64,000 nt of DNA, from NCBI GenBank assembly GCA_023091735.1, contig JALKBU010000013.1, positions 1 through 64,000 of the forward strand, in the 5' to 3' direction. Positions 32,722 to 41,400 of this stretch are shown here, in pieces. The position numbers were made by a program, and so were the translations under genes. How positions within the stretch are numbered: the first letter of the stretch is position 1; the number at the start of each line of letters is the position of its first letter. The stretch comes from Trichomonas tenax. Its lineage: Eukaryota; Parabasalia; Trichomonadida; Trichomonadidae. The notes beneath the pieces are model-generated. The model did not search any database. It had not been told where the DNA came from and saw nothing but the letters and a program-made list of their open reading frames with translations.

Positions 32722-33657
32722 ATGGAAGCAATCTCTGCTGATTCGATTATCGCTAAGATTGAGCGCAACGAAATCCCTTCGCTCGACGATATCAAATACA
32801 TCAACGAGAAGGCGACAGAGATGTTCAGGAACATGCCTAATGTCATTCCTGTTCAGGCGCCAGTTGTCATATGTGGCGATATTCATGGCCAGTTCGAGGA
32901 TCTCATGGAATTGTTCAAGATTGGTGGCAAGATACCGTTCACCAACTATCTTTTCATGGGTGACTACGTTGACCGTGGCGCTAAATCTGTCGAAACTGTC
33001 TCCTATCTCTTCTGCTTGATGATCAAATATCCAAAGAATATCACCCTTCTGAGAGGCAACCACGAGAGTGCCGGAATTTCACAGATTTTCGGCTTCCGTG
33101 AGGAGGTTGTCAACAGATATGGAGATGATACTGTTTGGAAGATCTATACTGAGACATTCTGCAATATTCCAATTGCTGCTCTTATCAATAATAAGATATT
33201 GTGCGTTCACGGCGGTCTCTCGCCATCTTTGAGGACGATCAAAGATATTCAGAACTTAGATAGATTTACAGAGATCCCGCACAAGGGACCACTTTGCGAC
33301 CTTGTCTGGAGTGATCCAACACCACAGCCAGGCTTCCGTCCATCAGAGCGTGAAGCTGGTTATCAATTCGGCCCAGACATCACAAAGCGCTGGAACGAAG
33401 AAAATGGCTTAGAACTCACAGCAAGAGGACACCAGCTCGTTATTTCTGGTCTTGAGTATAACCACAATAACCAGATTGTTACTGTTTTCTCTGCTCCAGA
33501 CTACTGCGGCAGATGCGGCAACTTAGGTGGCATTCTCGAGTTAGACGAGAACCTCAAAAAGAAGGACATCCGCTTCCAGACCGCTACAGCTGTTGATACT
33601 ACCCATGATGATATTCCGAAGTACTACTCTTTCAATGATGTTGACTACGATTGGTAA
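32722..33657 (+). CDS. PP2A-like serine/threonine protein phosphatase catalytic subunit
   Basis: 311 residues, PPP-family length. All metal-site motifs are present: GDIHGQ, GDYVDRG, RGNHE, the HGG in CVHGGLSP, and SAPDYCGRCGN. GPLCDLVWSDP and the segment spacing put it nearest PP2A/PP4/PP6 rather than PP1. Departures include SEREAGYQFG where PP2A has SPRGAGYTFG, and a C-terminus ending NDVDYDW in place of the methylated DYFL tail, so PP2A-type carboxymethyl control is unlikely. It dephosphorylates Ser/Thr in partner proteins. Confidence 0.92.
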   Translation: MEAISADSIIAKIERNEIPSLDDIKYINEKATEMFRNMPNVIPVQAPVVICGDIHGQFEDLMELFKIGGKIPFTNYLFMGDYVDRGAKSVETVSYLFCLMIKYPKNITLLRGNHESAGISQIFGFREEVVNRYGDDTVWKIYTETFCNIPIAALINNKILCVHGGLSPSLRTIKDIQNLDRFTEIPHKGPLCDLVWSDPTPQPGFRPSEREAGYQFGPDITKRWNEENGLELTARGHQLVISGLEYNHNNQIVTVFSAPDYCGRCGNLGGILELDENLKKKDIRFQTATAVDTTHDDIPKYYSFNDVDYDW

Positions 33658-33915
33658 GTCTATTTCACTCTATTTTTGCACAATAAAATTACGGTTCATA
33701 AATTTGATAATTTTTTTCGACGGCCACTTCAAAAACGCAACCAGTAATTAATACATTAGACAACAACCAATATTGTGTACAACCGCATGTTGCAAATTTT
33801 GTTATATTATTTTTGTGATCTCAATATTTTGGACTTATTTCGATAATGAGACAGTAAATTAATGACACTTTATAATATAACATTCTATTACTATAAAGAG
33901 ACTCCAAATCAGTGA

Positions 33916-35448
33916 TTAAAGAGAATCAATGATTGAAATCTCATCTTCTTCTTCATCGACGCGCTCCTTTCCGTCATTATTCTGCTTTGCAGCGTCATCG
34001 GTTGTAAAATCTCCCTTCTTATACGCTCTATATACTGGCAAAAAGACAATCACTAATCCAACAACCAAAGAAACAGCGGAAGTCAGTGGATAAGTGTACA
34101 TCAGCCTGATCGGGTCCTTCTTGTTCGTAAAATACAGCAGTGTAGACATACTCATGTTCGTCGCAAGTGTTGCAAAAATAGAGTAAATCGTTGCAGTAAT
34201 GCCGTACTCCAAAGCCTGAAGCATCGTCTGGCAAAGGAATCTGACCCACGCATGTATAGCATCGAAGTTCGCTGCCTTCAGCATAGGCGCTGCCCAAGCG
34301 ATGTAGTCTGGATTTGAGGAGATAACTTTAGAGATTTGGTCCGGAATTGTCATAGAAAGAGTGAAAGTCATCAATCCCCAAGCGAGATTGAGCCAGGCCG
34401 CGTGCATGAGCAGGAAGAACATTCTGCGGTTCCTTCCGGCGTGGCTGGCGTAAGAAGCAGTAGGAAGAAGCGACATCGAAGTTGCAAGTCTGAAAGCGTT
34501 AGTTAGACCGAAAATACGAATGACACCATTGAAGCCTGCCATAGCCTGATCGAAATTGCCGTTTCCCATGTTCTGAGAGATAAGGCCTAAGTATTTTCGG
34601 ACTAAGATTCCAGGAAGGGACTGTGCTAAGTTCGCGAAAAGCTGTGAAAAGCCAACGCGGATGGCCATGAATGACTCCTTGTGGAACTCTCTGAAGATTC
34701 CACGCCATTCTGGTTTGATTGCGAATCTTCCACAGAAATATAATATGAGAATGATGATTCCAGGGATCGCTTCGGCGAGAACTGTCGCTATTGCAGCTCC
34801 TGCAATGCCTATTTTGAATCCAAGTAAGAACAACGGATCGAAAACACACATGTTGAGAATGAATGAAGATAACTGCATAATACTAACCAAGAACGTTCTT
34901 CCTTCGCCTTGCAGAAGTCCACAACCAAAAAGGAAGAAGCAAGTAAAGATAGAACAGGCCATCAAAGTTGAAAGATAGGCAAATCCCCAAGCTGTGGTCT
35001 GTGCATCAGCACCAAACCACTTCGCGAGCGGTTTAGAGATTGGTATAACGAGAGCTGGGACAATAGCTCCACAAACGAAGCACATTCTGAACAAATCGCA
35101 AACAATTTGACCGGCTTCCTTCTGTCTTTTCTGGCCAATCATGGCACTGACTTTGGCAGTTGCTGCACAGTTCAAAAAGAAACCGAAAGCTCGACCAATA
35201 TTATCAAGATTAGTAAATAAACTGACAGCTGACACTCCTTTTGTGCCCAGTGCCTTAGCGACCCACATGCTGTCGATAAGTCCGTAGAAAGCGGCGACAA
35301 CTTGCGAAATGAGCGGTCCCCACATTAATTTCAACAAAGTTTTCAAAGCAGGCTGTCCTCCAAGCCTGTACTGCTCGTCCGGCATCTTGTTCTTTCCTGC
35401 CTCTTCTTCTTCAATTGTCTCCACAGGTACTCCTTTCTCCGAAGACAT
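33916..35448 (-). CDS. MATE-family multidrug/organic cation exporter
   Basis: The 510-residue protein has about 12 membrane spans with polar termini. The two-halves MATE pattern shows in LMWGPLISQVVAAFYGLIDSMWVAKALG at the start of half one (VSLFTNL, GFFLNCAATAKVSAMIGQ, then GEGRTFLVSIMQLSSF). MATE proteins export drugs or metabolites using a Na+ or H+ gradient. The N- and C-terminal tails are acidic and cytoplasmic. The immediate upstream sequence (TCAATTATTT) is initiator-like but imperfect. Confidence 0.9.
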   Translation of the reverse strand: MSSEKGVPVETIEEEEAGKNKMPDEQYRLGGQPALKTLLKLMWGPLISQVVAAFYGLIDSMWVAKALGTKGVSAVSLFTNLDNIGRAFGFFLNCAATAKVSAMIGQKRQKEAGQIVCDLFRMCFVCGAIVPALVIPISKPLAKWFGADAQTTAWGFAYLSTLMACSIFTCFFLFGCGLLQGEGRTFLVSIMQLSSFILNMCVFDPLFLLGFKIGIAGAAIATVLAEAIPGIIILILYFCGRFAIKPEWRGIFREFHKESFMAIRVGFSQLFANLAQSLPGILVRKYLGLISQNMGNGNFDQAMAGFNGVIRIFGLTNAFRLATSMSLLPTASYASHAGRNRRMFFLLMHAAWLNLAWGLMTFTLSMTIPDQISKVISSNPDYIAWAAPMLKAANFDAIHAWVRFLCQTMLQALEYGITATIYSIFATLATNMSMSTLLYFTNKKDPIRLMYTYPLTSAVSLVVGLVIVFLPVYRAYKKGDFTTDDAAKQNNDGKERVDEEEDEISIIDSL

Positions 35449-36296
35449 TTTATATAAAAAAAATAATTGAATTCAGCTCTTTTCTTTGAATGGAAACTTT
35501 TCAATTTTGTAAGTGTCAGATTTGAGAAAATTTACCCTCCTCAAATATCACATTTCTCCTTTATTCATGCGATAAGTGGCTTCTTCCCTTTGTATTGTCT
35601 CTATATCTTTAGTTTCGATTGATGTTATTTATCGGGTAAAATTGTTCATATGTTGTGACCTTGTTATGAATTTGTTTCAACTATATCATTAGAGGAGGTA
35701 TTTGGCTGGGTAATGTTCATTTGCCAATAAACGGCTACAGTTTATTTAACTTATTTTTTAGATGTGTCAGATTGTCATTTGCTTTGGAAATTTGACAATA
35801 CATCAAAAAGAAAAAAAAACATCTGTGTCAATTCTTTATATTTGCATCCTATTACTGCTTTTGTGCATGTGACTAAGGATGAATTTATTTGAATATCGGC
35901 AATTTTTATGTCAAAATGCAGCAAGTTGGTCAGTTTCTGGTTCATTTACGTATTAAATACAGATATATCCTCTTCTCTATAGTGATTTGACTGTTGTTTG
36001 ACTCAAATATCTATTGAAATGAGGAAGATTTGGCGAATTGAAAATCATGACATTAAGATAATTGTTATCAATAATCAGCAAATCACTCGCAAAGAATAGC
36101 CCATTAAGTTAATCACTGATTTCATATGTATTTTAAAACAATATTTTTGCAACAAATGTTATCATGCCATCATATTAGTAAATTTATATTTGCGATATTG
36201 TATACTTTATGATTTTATATTTAACATTGTATGAAGATGAATATTTTTTTGAACAAAATAATATATTAATGAAATGAGTATGTTTGAATATTAGAA
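35449..36296. other. Intergenic region
   Basis: AT-rich, no frame, repeat or RNA supported. Confidence 0.5.
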
Positions 36297-36728
36297 TTAG
36301 TCTGTCCTGACTATCAATTCTTTGAACCCTGTTGTTTCATCGAGCTCTCTTGTAAGATGATATCCTGATGCACTTAAATCAGCAAGAACAATCTCAGCAG
36401 TTGTATCTATTCTGGATCCTGCCATAAGGTGACCTCCAAAAACGTAGCCCTGATCATCTGAAACTGATATATGAAGATGAGGACGATCCTGAATAATTGT
36501 TCCTGTCAATGAAACAATTTCGAGAGGACCTGGAATTGTGAGTGTATTCTGTTTTGTTGGTGTAGCACCAGCAAGACGAACTTTGCATTCGAGCAAAGAA
36601 CCAACACAAGTGACAACAGCATGAGCAGCCGATCCATTCTTTGTTGCTTCCTTCTGTATGCTCTCCCATAAATCATCTCCTGGCTTTAATCTGAAAACTT
36701 GGAAATGTTTGAGCTGAGATTCGCTCAT
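36297..36728 (-). CDS. PPC (DUF296) domain protein
   Basis: 143 residues spanning essentially one PPC domain: FRLKPGDDL at the N-terminus, CVGSLLE, GPLEIVSLTGTI, then HLHISVSDDQGYVFGGHL and TTAEIVL. PPC domains occur as stand-alone proteins in prokaryotes and, fused to AT-hooks, in plants; there is no AT-hook here. The stand-alone architecture resembles the bacterial/archaeal form, consistent with lateral transfer, although GC and codon use look native. The biochemical role is unknown. It is transcribed divergently from the histone-fold gene, 142 bp away. Confidence 0.85.
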   Translation of the reverse strand: MSESQLKHFQVFRLKPGDDLWESIQKEATKNGSAAHAVVTCVGSLLECKVRLAGATPTKQNTLTIPGPLEIVSLTGTIIQDRPHLHISVSDDQGYVFGGHLMAGSRIDTTAEIVLADLSASGYHLTRELDETTGFKELIVRTD

Positions 36729-36770
36729 TATAAAAATATGACAAATAAACTTTTCAAATAAAATAATATG

Positions 36771-36856
36771 TCGTGTAAATTTTACAAAATCATGACGTGT
36801 AAATTATTCAAAATATTTATTTGTCGTGTAAATTATGATTTTTTTGTCGTGTAAAA
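36771..36856 (+). promoter_or_regulatory. Four direct copies of (T/A)CGTGTAAA(T/A) in a divergent promoter
   Basis: Copies at 36771-36780, 36795-36804, 36824-36833 and 36847-36856, all on the plus strand, between the PPC gene and the histone-fold gene. The last overlaps the 5' flank that ends at the ATG at 36871. The regular 23-29 base spacing makes chance unlikely in such AT-rich DNA. Confidence 0.6.
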
Positions 36857-36870
36857 TTCAATTCTTGACA

Positions 36871-37437
36871 ATGCTCCCTTCACCTGCTTCAACACCTGAT
36901 GATAAGTCAGATAAGAAGAGCATTATCGTTCCATTCCCTATTGTAGCTGTCAGATCGATCGCTAAGAACGCTATTTCAACGAAAGATACAAAGCGTGGCA
37001 TCACAATGAAAGCTGCACACATTCTATCGATTGCAGCGGGCAAAATGCTGCAAGAATTCACAAGGGAAGTTGCAGAAATTGCATCGCATTCAGATCAACG
37101 CATTATAACAAAAGCGATTTTGATTGAAGTTTGCTTACGACAACCAAAATATAGATTTATGACGCCATTGATAAGATATCCAGATATGCAACAGTATTTC
37201 GGTCAAACAAATGAATTATCTAAACGATTATTCTTCAGCACAACAGAAATTCCAAGATCACTTTCGATTCCATTCGTGGCACCAAATCCACCTGGTAGAT
37301 CAACGAATACAAAAGAAGATGCACTTGACAGAGAAGCAGAAAACGCAGAAGCAATATTCCATACTTTGACACAAAGCGTTTACGCTTATCAAATGCAAGT
37401 GCCATCGTTCTTCAAACCAAAGAGATCAGGAAAGTGA
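36871..37437 (+). CDS. Histone-fold protein (NF-Y/DPB/CHRAC-like)
   Basis: 188 residues. Residues about 20-95 fit a CBFD/NFYB/HMF histone fold: FPIVAVRSIAKNAIS, then MKAAHILSIAAGKMLQEFTREVAEIA, then RIITKAILIEVCLRQPKYRFM, the three-helix pattern with the conserved central helix. Partners of this family bind DNA or DNA polymerase epsilon as heterodimers (NF-YC, DPB3/4, CHRAC). The C-terminal 90 residues are not recognised. The start is ATG 36871, since an upstream in-frame ATG at 36835 would lie inside the promoter motifs. Confidence 0.75.
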   Translation: MLPSPASTPDDKSDKKSIIVPFPIVAVRSIAKNAISTKDTKRGITMKAAHILSIAAGKMLQEFTREVAEIASHSDQRIITKAILIEVCLRQPKYRFMTPLIRYPDMQQYFGQTNELSKRLFFSTTEIPRSLSIPFVAPNPPGRSTNTKEDALDREAENAEAIFHTLTQSVYAYQMQVPSFFKPKRSGK

Positions 37438-38469
37438 AACTTTATCTACGATATTAATCAATTGTTATTTTTTGTTTGTTAAATATATATTATTACCCTA
37501 TTCTCGTACAATTTTTCTTATTTTTATTCCTGTCTCTCCCTCAGACTTGTTCTGAAGAATATAAAATTTGAGGGTTCAAAAATCTCAAATAACAACGAAT
37601 TGAGCATGATACAGTAATTTATGTGTAAAATAAAGGATTTCCGTTGATAAAAATTTGCAAGATTCATGATAAAATCTTGAGAAATGTTAAAAATAAGCAT
37701 CAAATTAGATACAATTTCTTTTCCTGATTTTCATTCTTTTATTTTTTATAGATGTAGAAATGAATAATTGAAGTTTCAAACATCATTAATCGGTGCTGCG
37801 AATAGATCAGGAGTAATTACCAAAGCCAAAACGATTATTTCAACAAAAATACAAAATAAATTGTTAATTAGTATGGTAATAAAGTAAGTTTTAGCAGCAA
37901 AGATGATCTGAAATTAATTGTATGAATAAGTGAATTCAATAATTTAGGGAATTCTTTGTGCATTCCTGAGATATTTTCATTCGAATTTGATCATATATGA
38001 ATTACATTGATGCGTGCTCGTACAAACACAATACCAAGTGTCAGGAGAGCAAATGTTAGCTTTTGACGCGTAATAATTTTCGAGATTTTTTTAAATTCAA
38101 ATTTGGGAACGTGATGTTTCGGGCGGTCCAAATGAATTCACACGGGCGAATGATTTCGATCTTTAAATGTCAATATTGAATATTAAATGAATAAACAGCA
38201 TTATATGCTCAATTTGGGTTATTCAGACGAAAAAGACTGTAAACATTCGATAAGGGCATTACAAAATTAGCAATATTTTTGTTCTAATCGTGAAATTGAA
38301 AAATTCAATCTGATTTTTATCGAAAATTTCATGATTTATGACTGAACAGCGATTGAAATATTAATGGAGATCGAAGTTTATTCTATTCTGTCACACAAAG
38401 TAATACTGAAACAATGTTTGTTGTCGCAGAATGAAGAATGAGATAAAAAATTGAATAAAAGTGACACTG
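37438..38469. other. Intergenic region
   Basis: AT-rich; no frame or repeat supported. Confidence 0.5.
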
Positions 38470-41400
38470 ATGTCTCTCTCTGATCCACATGCGCAGACAA
38501 TATCGGTGAAACCAGAGAGAAAGTTCATAATTCTTCACAACAGACATCCATACTTCATAAATCCGATGCTTTTATGCCAATATTCGCAGTATTTTGAGGA
38601 ATTATATCCCCATTATAAGGATACTAATTTAGAAGTTCACGATTCATACAAAGAAGAGGTCTTCTCTATCTTCGTGGAGATGGCACACGGCAACGAAGTC
38701 GAGTTAACAACACCTAACTCATATGTACTTCTTCGATTAGCACACGAATGGAAAGCAAATCGCATTGGTCAAGTCATCGAGAACTATATTAACGGAAAAC
38801 CGGAGGCAGAAGTCAAATTATATGGAATTGTTGATAATTTTATTTCTTCGAATCATTTACCAGGAGCTAAAGACTTCTCTGCTGAGGAATTTGGCAAAAT
38901 GTTGCAACTTGACAGCTGCCATTCTCTAAATCCAAAGCTTCTTTTTGCATTTTTGCAATGTTGCAAAGACACCAAAGTCGATCCAAAGATTTTAAACGAG
39001 TTCGTTGTATCGCATCTCAAAAATAATTCAGCTCCACCAGAAAAGTTTGTCCCATTTTTAACATGGGAAAAATTATCACAAGAAGATTTCAAATATTTCT
39101 ACACACAGAAGCAATACAAGCAATTCAACGCGATAAAAACAGAAAGAGAACGAAGGAGAGCACTCGAGAAACAAAAAAGTCACAAGAAAAAAGAAGAAGA
39201 AATAACTTTTTCAATGTCGAAAACTCTTAAAGTTCAGCCTCCATACTACGGCCTGATTGCTAAGATCGCTGCAGGATCTGGAAATCCGTTGCGAACAGGG
39301 CTCGTTGAAGTGTGTGCGTCTTCAAACGATCCTTCGAGCCTTGGAACTGAGAATGGAGGCCTTTTGACTATCATAAAGACATCGCCGAAGATTGATTTCT
39401 GGTTAAATAGTCCGAGTGAAGTCCAAAAAATCGTAATTACAGCTGGAACATCTGATATTCCACGACACATCGTGATTTCAGCGTCAAAAGATCAATCAGA
39501 TTGGGTACCTATCGTTAAAGGAATCAAAAAATGTATAAAGATCGGCGAAACACAAGAAATTGAATTAGATAACAATAATGATTATTTATTCTATCAAATA
39601 AAGCTCGAAACAAAGAAAGAATCGCGTTTATCCTTCTCAAAAATCCAATTATTCGATGAGGAGCAACAGCCTCTTCAATATTTTGTTTCATCGAATGGAA
39701 ATCATTTAATGTCAGTGATAAGTCCAAGACACAAGCATCAATGGTTTTCTATGGCCGGAAAGGGACAGTGGCTTCAATTCCATTTCCCTAAACACATTTT
39801 TGTTCTCACATCTTATTCGATTAAATCTGGAAAGATGTGGTTTCCAACTGGCTGGAAACTTCTTGGATCAATAGATGGAGAAACATGGGAAACCATTGAT
39901 GAAAAACGCCAAACAACATATTTCTCGAAACCATTCGAAATTCATCAATTTGTTGTGAGAACGAATGTTCGCGCTCGTTATTTCCGTCTAAAACAGACTT
40001 CAAGGACAGCCGATGGCATCCACATCCTCTGCATCAGTGGAATGGAGTTCTTCGGCACTTACGAAGACGAAGAAAAGACAAAACAAATGATTGCAACTGC
40101 AACAGCGAGAAGGAAGAAATTAAAGATGATTTCAAGTTCATCAAGTGATACAGACACTGATGTTGAAGACGAAGAAGAGAAACCAAAGAAAGAGAGAAAA
40201 CCGAAGAAAGAAGAAAACAAGAAATTATTGCTCGGAGCTTCTGCACCAGTCAAAAAAGCCAAAGCTCCTTCAGACGACTTCGAGAGCGACGACTCAAATG
40301 TCGTGACACTCGAAAAAGACACTAAACAAAGCGAAAAGAAGAAATCATCATCTTCGTCTTCATTTGAGTCTGATGATGAACCAAAGAAAGAAGAGAAGAA
40401 AGAAGAAAAGAAGAAATCATCATCTTCATCATCATTCGATAAAACAATTGAAGAAGTTAAAACAGAGGAACTAAAGAAGGAAGAAGAGAAAGAAAAGAAG
40501 AAATCTTCTTCATCTTCCGAAGTCATAAGTCTTGATGAAACAGAAGTTAAGGATGACGACACAAAAAAAGCGAAAGCTACGACGGAGACGAATTCTTCTG
40601 ATGATAAACAAGCCGAAGCTAAAGGAAAATTTTCGTCATCTGATGACTTCTTTGGACCTAAAGTCGAAGAAATCAAAGAAGAGAAAGTTGAACAAATTCA
40701 AAAAGAGAAAGTTGAAGAAATCAAAGAAGAGAAAGTTGAAGAAATCAAAGAAGAGAAAGTTGAAGAAATCAAAGAAGAGAAAGTTGAAGAAATCAAAGAA
40801 GAGAAAGTTGAAGAAATCAAAGAAGAGAAAGTTGAAGAAATCAAAGAAAAGAAAGTTGAAGAAATCAAAGAAAAGAAAGTTGAAGAAATCAAAGAAGAGA
40901 AAGTTGAAGAAATCAAAGAAGAGAAAGTTGAAGAAATCAAAGAAGAGAAAGTTGAAGAAATCAAAGAAGAGAAAGCTGAAGAAATCAAAGAAGAGAAAGT
41001 TGAAGAAATCAAAGAAGAGAAAGCTGAAGAAATCAAAGAAGAGAAAGTTGAAGAAATTAAAGAAGAGAAAGTTGAAGAAATTAAAGAAAAGAAAGCTGAA
41101 GAAGAAAAGAAACAAGAAAAGAAGAAATCTTCAAGTAGTTCGTCGTCTTCGTCATCATTTGATTTCACAGCATCTTCATCATCAAGCGATGAAAAAAAGA
41201 AGAAAGATAAAAAAGAGAAATCCGAAGAAAAGCCTAAAGTCGAAATCATCAAAGAAGAAAGTAAAGAAGAAGTCGCAAGAGATGATGGAATGGTTATCAC
41301 TGCAAGTTCTAACATTGAAGACAAGAAATCATCAAGCAGTAGTGATTTATCATTCGATTCTTCGAGTAGTGATGATGAAGGAAAGAAGGCAAGTGAAAGT

